Assembly: GCA_009363875.1 (NCBI GenBank)
Contig: CM018686.1
Span: 8,308,001-8,372,000, forward strand
Source: Mikania micrantha
Lineage: Eukaryota; Streptophyta; Magnoliopsida; Asterales; Asteraceae
DNA: 64,000 nucleotides
Reading direction: 5' to 3'
Shown here in pieces: positions 12,201-23,000 of the stretch. Every line of letters begins with the position of its first letter. Positions within the stretch are counted from its first letter, which is position 1. Both the position numbers and the translations under genes were made by a program. The notes under the pieces are model-generated. The model was given only the letters and a program-made list of their open reading frames with translations, did not search any database and was not told the DNA's origin.

Positions 12201-12303
12201 ACATCGTATTTTTGGTTTTCTTTCAAAAAACCCACTAAACGATTTCAGAAGTAATTAAAGCAATTTTTCTTAAAAAAGTGTGATTCCAAAAGTTAATAAC
12301 TTT

Positions 12304-14430
12304 TGTGATAACTGTGTATTAGAACTACGTCAGCAACAGAATGAGCACATTTGATCGTGTTTAAAATCCACGTTGAATTGGCAGCCGAGATTCATATGGA
12401 ATGATAGTATGCGAAAAACGATGAACGTGGGCGAAAACCGTGCGTGAAACGGAGTTACGGATTGTCCAGAATCGCGAAACGAAGTTTCCGTCGAAAAACG
12501 GGTGAAATAGCCCTGGGGCGGTACGCCCCAGGTCGAATGACAATCCCAGGCGATGCGCGCGGGGTCAAAAGCTTCTGGAAGGCCGGTATCATCCGCGCGG
12601 TACGCCTGGCGTGGCTGCGGGTGGCCAGGCGATACGCCTGGGGTCGATCTGATCGGCAACTTGCATAAAAAGATCAGATTTCATCCTCATCTCATTCTTG
12701 TTGTTTTCAGTCGATGGCCACCACCATCATCTTCGAAAATTCATCATTCAACCCATCAAATCTCTGTTTCGAAGTCTCAGGAACGTTTAGATCGCATCCA
12801 GGAACGTTTATACGAGTCCAGATCATCCTTCTATCCGCAAAACTCCTTCAGAATAGGTAATGGTTCATTTTAAACTTTCTGGTTTGATTTTTATTGATTA
12901 AATCATGAGTTTGAACGTAATGATATAGTTAGGGTTGTTGATTATTGCCTAGACGATGGCTAGGATTGACTTTGAATGACAAACTCGAACTGTTAACGGG
13001 TAAATCCTTGTTTTGGGTCGTTGTAATGCCCGGTTTGCATGGAATCATAACAATGGTTATAATGGTTTAAACCATTTGATTATGACAATGTAGATGATTA
13101 GTTTGATTAATCTTTGACATGCAACGTGAAAGTTATGAGTTTCAAACTAATCACAATCATTAACATACTCATTGGAACGATTATCTGACGTTTCTGATAA
13201 CAGTCAGATCAGTATGTTAAACATGGTTATTAAACCTACTCTAATATTACATTGTGATATTCCATGATATTTGGGTAATCAATAACAAGGATTAATCATT
13301 CTTAAGCCATTAAACTTTCTAGAGACTACTTTAACATTCTAATCAACAACATTAACTATTTGGTTAATCTGAGATTATACTGATTAATCAAGTGAGTCAT
13401 CAACTTAGTATTAGGAACCTGAATCAGTATAGGTTCCTACATTATCATACATTGTATGATATTACATTAAAATATGTAATTAAATACTAAACATCAGGTC
13501 GATGACTGTGAAGGCAATGTCTTGGACATTGGACGTTCAAAACGATTTAATCAGTAAGTTGGAACATAAATAACTTATTAAACCTAAACTAATGCAGAAT
13601 TTCATCATTAGTACCAGTTGCGAGTGATTCTACTACTTTGTGAGTTTCGAACAACCCCTTTTCTTTTTACTGTTTTATAAACATCGGGGTAACTCTGTAA
13701 ACTGTTTTCTGAACATATGATATGTATCACTGATATCTGTGTGATTTCATGTGACTTTTTGTGTGATTTCATGGGATTTTGCCGTTAGTAACAACTATCA
13801 CAGTATCAGAAGTCCACATTCGTGAACTGTATCTAGTGAACCCATGTGCGGCCGAACAGGAACCATTGATAGTACTATTGGCTGACAACCCATTTGCTGG
13901 GAGGATTGCATCTCCCCTGGTGTGAATGTTTGGTACCTGTTTCCATAACAACTTCTTAATGTTAGTGATAGACATTAAGATAATGAGTCATTAAGATATC
14001 TACCGACGGGTAGTCTCTTCGTGAACAAACAACTGTCCGAAAGGAACTAGATACGGGTCCCATGGTTATCATGAACTGAAACTTTGTAAACTTACTTATC
14101 ATATCATATTGTTTCAAATTGAACTGTCGAACTCACCAGCTTTGTGCTGACGTTTCAAACTTAACATTTTTGCAGGTCAGCGGTGATAACACGGTGAGGA
14201 TGCACGTCACACTTGTGTAATTAAGAACTTTAGATTGTGTAATAGACTATGATGTTATATTACTGTACTGACGAAACCCTTGTAATGTTTTAATTTAAGT
14301 AAATCTGTGTGCTGTGATATCGGTTCAAGTAAGTCACACCTCATCTCGGAGACATCACCACTATGCTTCCGCAACCATATCAGAGTGACATATGACATCA
14401 TCTCAGGTGACGAGAGGTGGGGGTGTGACA
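12304..14430 (+). repeat. 5' LTR of element 1a
   Basis: TGTGATAACTGTG to GGGGTGTGACA, 2127 bp. It aligns in reverse with 17869-19991 and 27114-28487. A TATA-like CATAAAAA at 12664-12671 follows the hairpin cluster. Confidence 0.9.
12512..12641. repeat. GC-rich hairpin cluster upstream of the presumed TATA box, element 1a
   Basis: Perfect stems are CCTGGGGCG (12512-12520), loop GTA, CGCCCCAGG (12524-12532), and CCAGGCG (12625-12631), loop ATA, CGCCTGG (12635-12641). A weaker set lies at 12545-12564 and a GCGCGGTACGCC block at 12595-12606. The TATA-like CATAAAAA follows within about 25 bases. Confidence 0.75.
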
Positions 14431-14433
14431 GGG

Positions 14434-14447
14434 TGGTATCAGAGCCA
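14434..14447 (+). promoter_or_regulatory. Primer binding site, element 1a
   Basis: TGGTATCAGAGCCA, complementary to the 3' end of plant initiator-Met tRNA, three bases after the LTR. The next 330 bases before the leader ORF hold nothing recognisable. Confidence 0.9.
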
Positions 14448-14781
14448 CAGGTTATAGAATTTAGGTGGACTTAGAGACCTAGACTATAACCATAGGCTCG
14501 TATAGTGACACAGAGAGCACCGACATATTAATAACAAACAAAACTTGTTTTGAATTAAGCCAGGATAATCAGGTGGTACGAATTCCAGTTATGAGTGGCC
14601 AGCATAACTGAAATTCGCAGCACGTGTGCGTTCTAGTTTAATTTAATACAAGCAGAATATTAATAACTAAAAGATTAAATAGTTGCTTCAAGATAGGAGA
14701 ACATGTCATATCATGTTATGTTGAATATTTTATTCAATATTTATTTCATGATACTGATCTGAGAATTCTGTTCATACAGTG

Positions 14782-15538
14782 ATGGCAGACCAAGGAGAGA
14801 GATATATATATCAGAGGTTCCCATATGTCCTTGTGGATGATACTCCCAGTTCCAGTTCCGGATCGGACTCAGATCCTTCGGAGGCTGTATCATTAGCATC
14901 ACACACATCTACAGTGCCTCCCATACCACCACTACCTGAGCCAGTACCGGTGCCACCACCACCAGCACTTCCTATTATACCTAGTCCTCCTCACTCACCT
15001 CCGGCTGAACCAGTTGCTGATCAGAGACAGAGTATTACACCTCCTAGAGTACCCGCTTGGGACGGGTTGCGGCGTTTGCGGGGTCAAGCCCGCAAAACCA
15101 CAGGATTGCCTCCGCGACATCAGATGGCTCCACGGGATGAGCCACAGGCTGTTCATGAAGGTGCAGCAGATCTCTCAGGATTTACAGGCCCTGAGACAGG
15201 AGGTACACCAGCATCATACTCTACTTGAGGATACGCGCTCCACCGTGCTGGAGATACTCACATCACACCTGACTCTAATGGAGCAGGTAAATATGATGGG
15301 TCTGGATACTCAGGCATGGAGGACTACAGTGGAGGAGAGACTGCAGAGGACCTGGGTGCAGAGGCTTATTGTTACATTCTGGCAGCAGGTTGCGGTGTTG
15401 AGTGCAGGAGTAGAGAGGGTGAGAGCGTTCCTGGTTTGGTTTGGGATGGCCAGTTTTGAGACCAGGATGTTAGTGGTGGGAGTGTTTATGGCAGCAGTAG
15501 CCATGTTGTTTTCTTGTTTATCGTATTTCCTACGATAA
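14782..15538 (+). pseudogene. Leader ORF of element 1a, frameshifted
   Basis: ATG at 14782 opens MADQGERYIYQRFPYVLVDD, then a Ser/Asp patch and a Pro-rich stretch, matching the intact ORF at 25965-26762. After GTTCATGAAG (about 15160) 38 bases present in element 1b are missing, shifting the frame to a stop at 15228. The rest continues in another frame to 15538 with the coiled-coil and hydrophobic C-terminus (MLVVGVFMAAVAMLFSCL). The product cannot be made whole from this copy. Confidence 0.85.
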
Positions 15539-15776
15539 GTATGATGAGGCGGTTTTCTCTTTTTGGTTATCATATGTACAGACGGATAGGTTGCTAGTAT
15601 GTGATGCATGGGGAAACTTTTGATTGTGAAATAGATTCCCCTTTAGTTGATTTTGGATGTTCGGGTTGTCAGTAGTTAATGTACAAAAACTTTTTGGGTT
15701 GTATCAAAGTTGATCTAGTGTAATGAAATGGTGGTTTATGTACATTTGTTAGTATCTATTGTGTTGCATGTGTAGG

Positions 15777-16416
15777 TATATCAAAATCCTGTGTGGTACA
15801 ATTTCAAAATCCTGTGTGGTACAATTTCAAAATCCTGTGTGGTACAATTTCAAAATCCTGTGTGGTACAATATCAATTGTCTGTGTGACAAACATATCAA
15901 AGTCCTGTGTGGCAACATATCAAAGTCCTGTGTGACACATTTCAATTGTCTGTGTGACAAACATATCAAAGTCCTGTGTGGCACATTTCAATTGTCTGTG
16001 TGACAAACATATCAAAGTCCTGTGTGGCAACATATCAAAGTCCTGTGTGGCACATTTCAATTGTCTGTGTGACAAACATATCAAAATCCTGTGTGGTACA
16101 ATATCAATTGTCTGTGTGACAAACATATCAAAGTCCTGTGTGGAAACATATCAAAGTCCTGTGTGGCACATTTCAATTGTCTGTGTGACAAACATATCAA
16201 AGTCCTGTGTGGCAATATATCAATTGTCTGTGTGACAAACATATCAAAGTCCTGTGTTTCAACATATCAAAGTCCTGTGTGGCAACATATCAAAGTCCTG
16301 TGTGGCAACATTACAAAGTCCTGTGTGGCAACATTTCAAAGTCCTGTGTGGCAACATTTCAAAGTCCTGTGTGGCAACATTTCAAAGTCCTGTGTGGCAA
16401 CGTTTCAACGTCCTAC
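15777..16416 (+). repeat. 23-bp minisatellite in the leader of element 1a
   Basis: About 28 units with core TCCTGTGTGGCAACATATCAA. A main type contains GTCCTGTGTGGCAACAT, and an alternate type contains TTGTCTGTGTGACAAAC. The first four units have AATCCTGTGTGGTACAAT. The array lies between the leader ORF and gag. Confidence 0.95.
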
Positions 16417-16723
16417 ATGATCTGATATCCAAAAACATGTATATAATAACATATCAGTATTAATATCACGAAGAAATGAGCTGAGTGATGATATGACATG
16501 TTTTTGAATGTAGGACCAAGTATAACTACAAATATTTGTATAATCACGGTTCATTGAGAACATATTGGGATTATGTCAAGTAGTTATACTGTATTTACTA
16601 TAATCACATTTTCAATCTCATAAAGTTTCAGTATAACTGAATATGATTGAGTTTATGTGATCAAATGGGTTATATATTTAATGTTCTTGACTGACCTGAG
16701 TTTATCTGTTTGTGAGCAGAATA

Positions 16724-17157
16724 ATGGCTCCCAAACGAGGTCGACCGGTTAGGAGATCTATCAGGAACATTACTAACCCTGAGCCGAATCAAGTTCCACC
16801 GGTAAATACTGAATCAAATCCAGATCCACAGGTTAATCTGGAAACAAATGTTGTTCCACCTTTGAACCCGGGAGTGAACACTACTCCACCTGCAGATGCA
16901 AGTGGATCTGAAACAAATGAAGCAATGATAGCGCGAATCGTGCAGGAACAACTATCTGCTTGTGGTGTTCTGATACAACACCAACCACATGGCACTGCGG
17001 GTTCTGGTGGGGACCACGCTCATACTGAGCATACTGCTACTGGTGGCAAAGCGGAACCTCATAGAACTATGGGTACAACTACAACTACAACTGCTCCTGA
17101 TCCACCACGACAGGGATGTACATATAAGTATTTCGCTTCCTGTAACCCTCCTACTTT
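16724..17157 (+). pseudogene. Gag N-terminus of element 1a, truncated
   Basis: ATG at 16724 (MAPKRGRPVRRSIRN) matches the gag start of element 1b through NPPTFT, with two extra Thr codons in a Thr run. Unrelated DNA then gives a stop at 17171-17173. The conserved Gag core, zinc knuckles and all of pol are missing. Confidence 0.9.
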
Positions 17158-17868
17158 TACTTGTGCCAGTTGACTTTTTGATTGACAAACCAAAAGTGCA
17201 ACAATACTGAAATAATATGGCCTTCTGACCTTTTTTACAAAACAATCAACAACTCTTCAAATTGTTCCAAGTTAATAATAAACAAATAAACAGCCCCTTT
17301 AAAACCTTTGATTTACGACTGAATGAAACACCCACAAAACCTTTCTGTTGACTTTGGATTTTGGTGCAAATTGAACAATAGAAACTTTAAATTCTTCTAT
17401 GTTCTTTGATAATTAGTTAAAACCAAAACCACACTGCACAACCCACTTGATTGCACTGATGTCAAACAAAAACTATTTGACACAATCCCAAAAAAAATGC
17501 TTCTTGATTGGCGATGGTATTCACACCAAAATGCCCCTCTTTTTTATTTTGATTCTAATTAACGTAGCAATTAACGAAAGTCAATCTTTTGTTTCTAGTC
17601 TTCCGCAGAGCTGATTAACAAAAAACAGTAACCCTTTGGTACTGATTTTCAACCAAAAACTACAGAAAAAAGTTGCTTCTTTGGTTCCAATTTTCAATCA
17701 AAAGCAGCAACCAAAAATTGCTTCTTTATTTTTGAACAAACAACAAGAACCAACAAACCTCTATGATTAGCGACTGTCTTTAATCAAACCAAATATTGCC
17801 TTCGTTTTCTAATAAATACAATCCACTTGATTGTGTATGATTTGAACTCGAACAGATACAGCCCCAAC
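17158..17868. other. Unassigned 711-bp segment between the two Tekay-like copies
   Basis: AT-rich and rich in AACAAAAACC- and TTGCTTCTTT-like words. It has no protein-like frame and no match elsewhere in the window. It may be host DNA or the remains of a deletion junction. Confidence 0.5.
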
Positions 17869-19991
17869 TGTCACACCCCCACCTCTCGACACCTGAGATG
17901 ATGTCATACGTCACTCTCATACGATTGCGGAAGCATAGTGGTGATGTCTCAGAGATGAGGTGTGACTTACTTGAACCGATATCACAGCACACAGATTCAC
18001 TTAAATTAATACATTACAAGGGTTTCGTCAATACAGTAATATAACAACATAGTTTATTACACAATCTAAAGTTCTTAATTACACAAGTGTGACGTGCATC
18101 CTCACCGTTTTATCACCGCTGACCTGCAAAAATGTTAAGTTTGAAACGTCAGCACAAAGCTGGTGAGTTCGCCAGTTCAATTTAGAACAATATGATATGA
18201 TAAGTATGTTCTCAAAGTTTCAGTTCATGATAACCATGGGACCCGTATCTAGTTCCTTTCGGACAGTTGTTCGTTCACGAAGACACTACCCGTCGGTAAA
18301 TATCTTATTGCCTCATTATCTTAATGTCTATCACTAACATTAAGAAGTTGTTATGGAAACAGGTACCAAACATTCACACAAGGGGAGATGCAATCCTCCC
18401 AGCAAATAGGGTGTCAGCCAATAGTATTATCAATGATTCCTGTTCGGTACCACATGAGTTCACTAGATACAGTTCAAGAGATGAGGACTTTTTGACACTA
18501 ACTGCAAAATCCCTTGAAATCACACAAAAGTCACATGAAATCACACAGATAACAGTGATGCATATCATATGTTAAAAAAATAGTTTGCAGAGTTTCCCGA
18601 TGTTTATATAGATTAAAAATAAAAGGGGTTGTACGAAACTCACCTGATGTCTCAAATAGTAGAAACACACGCAACTGGTGCTAATGATGAGATTCTGCAT
18701 TAGTTTATGTTTGATATGTTATTTATGTTTTAACTTGCTAATTAAATCGTTTTGAACGTCCAATGTCCAAGACATTGTCTTATCAGTCATCAACCTGATG
18801 TTTAGTATTTAATTACATATTTCAATGTAATATCATACAATGTATGATAATGTAGGAACCTGTACTGATTCAGGTTCCTAATACTAAGTTGATGACTCAC
18901 TTGATTAATCAGTATGATCTCAGATTAACCAAATAGTTAATGTTATTGATTATAATTGCTAAGATAGTCTCTAGCCAGTTTAATGGCTTAGGAATGATTA
19001 ATCCTTGTTATTGATTACCCAAATATCATGGAATATCACAATGTAGTATTAGGGTAGGTTTAATAACCAAGTTTAACATACCAATCTGACTGTTATCAGA
19101 AACATCAGATAATCGTTCCAATGAGTATGTTAATAACTGTGATTAGTTTGAAACACATGGCTTCCACGTTGCATGTCAAGGATTAATCAAACTAATCATC
19201 TACATTGTCATAATCACATGGTTTAAACCATTATAACCATTGCTATGATTCCATGCAAACCGGGCATTACAACGGCTCAAAACAAGGATTTACCCGTTAA
19301 CAGTTCGAGTTTGTCATTCAAAATCAATCCTAGCCATCATCTAGGCAATAATCAACAACCCTAACTATATCATTACGTTCAAAACTAAGATTTAATCATT
19401 CATAGTCAAACCAGAAGGTTTAAAATGAACCATTACCTAATCTGACGGATTCCAACGGATGAAATGATGATCAGAACTTGTTTTAACGCTTCTGGATACG
19501 ATCTAAACGTCCCGAAGGCTTCGAAACAGAGATTTGATGAGTTTGATGAAGATTTTTTGTGTGTAAGAGCTGGTAACGTCGAGAGGAAGGTTGAGATTGT
19601 GATAAGAATGAAAAATCTGGATTTTTAAGCAAGTTGCACGACCTGCGCACCCCAGGCGCATCGCCTGGCCACCTGCAGCCATGCCAGGCGTACCGCGCGG
19701 GCTAAGGGAGTCCAGATATTTTCGGTGGGATCCGTGCGCATCGCCTGGGATAAGCCCTCGACTTGGGGCGTACCGCCCCAGAGCTATTTCACCCTTTTTT
19801 CGACGGAAACTTCGTTTCGCGATTCCGGACAATCCGTAACTCTATTTCGCGCACGGTTTTCGCCCACGTTCATCGTTTTTCACATACTATCATCCCATAT
19901 TAATTTCAGCTTCCAATTCAACGTGGATTTTAAACATGATCAAATGTTTTCTCGTCAGTGATGACGTAATCCTTCGTACACAATTATCACA
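17869..19991 (-). repeat. 3' LTR of element 1b
   Basis: On the minus strand it runs TGTGATAATTGTG to GGGGTGTGACA, 2123 bp. Confidence 0.95.
19652..19780. repeat. GC-rich hairpin cluster, element 1b
   Basis: Perfect stems are CCAGGCG (19652-19658), loop CAT, CGCCTGG (19662-19668), and TGGGGCG (19764-19770), loop TAC, CGCCCCA (19774-19780). Weaker CCAGGCG/CGCGCGG and GCGCATCGCC blocks lie between. On the minus strand a TTAAAAA TATA-like word follows near 19623. Confidence 0.75.
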
Positions 19992-20001
19992 GTCTCCTCC
20001 T
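19992..20001 (-). promoter_or_regulatory. Polypurine tract, element 1b
   Basis: AGGAGGAGAC on the minus strand, directly before the 3' LTR. It primes plus-strand DNA synthesis. Confidence 0.85.
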
Positions 20002-20054
20002 GTTAGAAAATTTTCGTCCCGAAATTTAGGGAAGACTTACTTAATAACAATTGA

Positions 20055-23000
20055 TCATGAGAATAGGTGTGGGTATTTCTGTTTCATCTGATCTTCACGT
20101 TCCCACGTATATTCGGGTCCACGCTTTGAATTCCATCGAATTTTGACAATAGGTATGCGACTGCGTTTCAGTACCTTCACCTCTCGATCCATTACTTCAA
20201 CTGGTTCTTCCCTGAATTGAAGTTTCTTATCAATTTGGATTTCTTTCAGAGGTACGATCAGTGATTCATCAGCTAAGCACTTCTTCAGATTTGATACATG
20301 AAAGACATCATGAATGTTACCAAGTTCAGGAGGTAATTCAAGTCTGTAAGCCACTGATCCGATTCGTTCAAGAATTTTGAATGGACCTACAAATCTTGGT
20401 GAAAGTTTACCTCTCTTCCCAAATCTGAAGATGCCTTTCCATGGTGAAACTTTCAACATTACTAGATCACCGTTTTGAAATTCCAAGGGTCTACGACGAT
20501 TATCAGCATAACTCTTTTGTCGATCGCGAGCAGCTTTAATTCGTTCTTGAATAAGTGCGATCTTATCAGTTGTTTCTTGAATAAGTTCTGGGCCTATGAT
20601 TCGATTTTCACCTACCTCTGACCAACAGACAGGTGATCTACACTTGCGTCCATAAAGTGCTTCAAATGGAGCGCATTTAATACTAGTATGATAGCTGTTG
20701 TTATATGAAAATTCCACAAGTGGAAGATGAACATCCCAGCTACCACCAAAATCAATCACACAGCTTCTCAGCATGTCTTCCAGAGTTTGATTAGTTCGTT
20801 CGGTTTGCCCGTCTGTTTGCGGATGATAAGCTGTGCTCATATTGATTCGTGTGCCCAGAGCATTCTGAAGAGTTTGCCAAAAACGTGATGTAAACCGACT
20901 ATCTCTGTCGGAAATGATAGAAATTGGTACTCCATGACGAGATACAATCTCGTTAATGTAGAATTTAGCAAGTCGATCCATAGAGTAATCTTCTCGGATG
21001 GGTATGAAATGCGCAGATTTAGTAAGGCGATCAACGATAACCCATATAGAATCATGATTATGCGATGTTTTGGGTAGTTTAGTAATGAAATCCATAGAGA
21101 TCTGATCCCATTTCCACATAGGAATCTCCGGTTGTTGTAATAACCCAGAAGGACGTTGATGTTCAGCCTTAACCTTTAAACACGTTAAGCATCGACCCAC
21201 GTATTCTGCGATGTGTTTCTTCATTCCAGGCCACCAATAAAAATCTTTTAGATCTTTATACATTTTGTCAGCGCCCGGATGAATAGAATACCTGGATTTG
21301 TGCGCCTCATCCAAGATGATTGTTCTGGTGTTACCGAATAGAGGAACCCATATTCGGCTTTTGAAATATAACACTCCATCAGTCTCAACTTCAAGTTTCT
21401 TGTCTAATCCCTTCAGTTCCTCAACAGGATAGTTCAGTGCTTGTAAAGCTTGTTGCTGAGCTTCTTTGATTTGAGGAATTAGATTGGTTTGAATAGTCAT
21501 ACCTAGTGCTTTCACACGTAACGGTTTGACTCGTTCTTTACGACTTAAGGCATCGGCTACGACATTCGCTTTACCTGGGTGATAACGAATTTCACAGTCA
21601 TAGTCGTTCAACAATTCCACCCATCGCCTTTGTCGCATGTTCAACATTTTCTGATCTAGAATGTGTTGAAGACTCTTGTGATCTGTGTATATGATACACT
21701 TTGTTCCGTACAAATAATGTCTCCAAATCTTGAGTGCAAACACCACCGCACCAAGTTCTAGATCATGAGTGGTATAGTTCTTCTCGTGTACTTTCAACTG
21801 TCGAGAAGCATAAGCAATTACTTTATCGTTCTGCATTAAAACACACCCCAAACCTTGGCGGGAAGCATCACAGTACACTATGAAGTTATCGATACCTTTC
21901 GGTAATGCCAAGATAGGTGCATTGCAGAGTTTGTGTTTCAACAGTTGGAACGCCTCCTCCTGTTGAGAACCCCATATAAACTGTTGATTTTTCTGTGTCA
22001 ATGTAGTTAGTGGCAGGGCTATCTTTGAAAAATTGTTGATGAATCGGCGATAATAAACTGCCATCCCTAGAAATTGACGTATTTCTGTTGGGGTTTGTGG
22101 TGTTTCCCATTGTTCAACAGCTTTAATCTTACTAGGATCCACCTGAATGCCATCTTGATTCACTACATGTCCAAGAAATTGCACTTCTCGTAACCAGAAC
22201 TCACACTTGGAGAACTTGGCATATAATTTTTCACGTGCCAAAAGTTCTAAGATCAGTTTCAAGTGTTGAGCATGTTCTTGTTGGCTTCGAGAATAAATAA
22301 GAATATCATCAATAAATACAATCACAACCTTATCCAAGTAAGGCCTACATACCCGATTCATTAGATCCATGAAAACTGCAGGCGCATTTGTTAATCCAAA
22401 CGGCATTACTAGAAATTCATAATGCCCATAACGAGTTCGGAATGCGGTTTTTGGAACATCATCTTCATGCACCCGTAATTGATGATATCCGGATCTTAAA
22501 TCAATTTTTGAAAAGTAGGTAGCGCCTTGAAGTTGATCAAACAGATCATCTATACGTGGCAATGGATAACGGTTTTTGATCGTTAATTTATTGAGCTCCC
22601 GATAGTCAATACACATCCTGAATGAATCATCCTTCTTTTTCACAAAGAGGACTGGTGCTCCCCAAGGTGAGAAACTAGGTCTAATAAAACCCTTGTCTAA
22701 CAGTTCTTGCAGTTGACCTGAAAGCTCTTGCATCTCTGATGGTGCTAAACGATAAGGAGCTTTGGCCACAGGTGCTGCACCTGGAATCAGGTCAATTCGA
22801 AATTCAACTTGCCTCACTGGGGGTAATCCTGATATATCGTCAGGAAAAACTTCAGGAAAATCCTTGACTACTGGAATATCTTCGATACATGTTTGTGAAG
22901 AGCTGTTATTGATCACATATGCTAGAAAGGCCAAACACCCTTTCCGTAAACATTTCTGAGTTTGCATACAAGAAATGATACCAAGTTTTCTACCAGCTCG

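Larger units (their letters stand above)
12304..17157 (+). mobile_element. Tekay-like Ty3/gypsy element 1a, truncated in gag
   Basis: It holds a complete 5' LTR, primer site, frameshifted leader ORF, 23-bp minisatellite and the first 145 or so codons of gag. Similarity to element 1b stops at 17157 after CCTACTTTTACT. The left flank is ACTTT, and the matching right flank is gone. It lies head-on to element 1b, giving inverted arms of about 4.1 kb. Confidence 0.9.

Noticed and set aside
14434..14447. tRNA gene at the TGGTATCAGAGCCA sites
   Set aside because: Only the primer complement is present; no cloverleaf can be drawn around it.
15777..16416. CRISPR-like array of short repeats with variable parts
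   Set aside because: Units are contiguous 23-mers without unique spacers, inside a plant retrotransposon. It is a minisatellite.
15791..16463. Several repeat-rich ORFs (KSCVATFQSPVW type) in the minisatellite, and their counterparts at 25085-25744
   Set aside because: They arise because the 23-bp unit has no stop in any sense frame. No start context or conservation of one frame over the others.
18324..18575. ORF beginning MSITNIKKLLWKQVPNIHTR, also at 27569-27820 and in reverse at 13769-13975
   Set aside because: It is antisense within LTRs and shared only because the LTRs are copies. The third copy has it disrupted.
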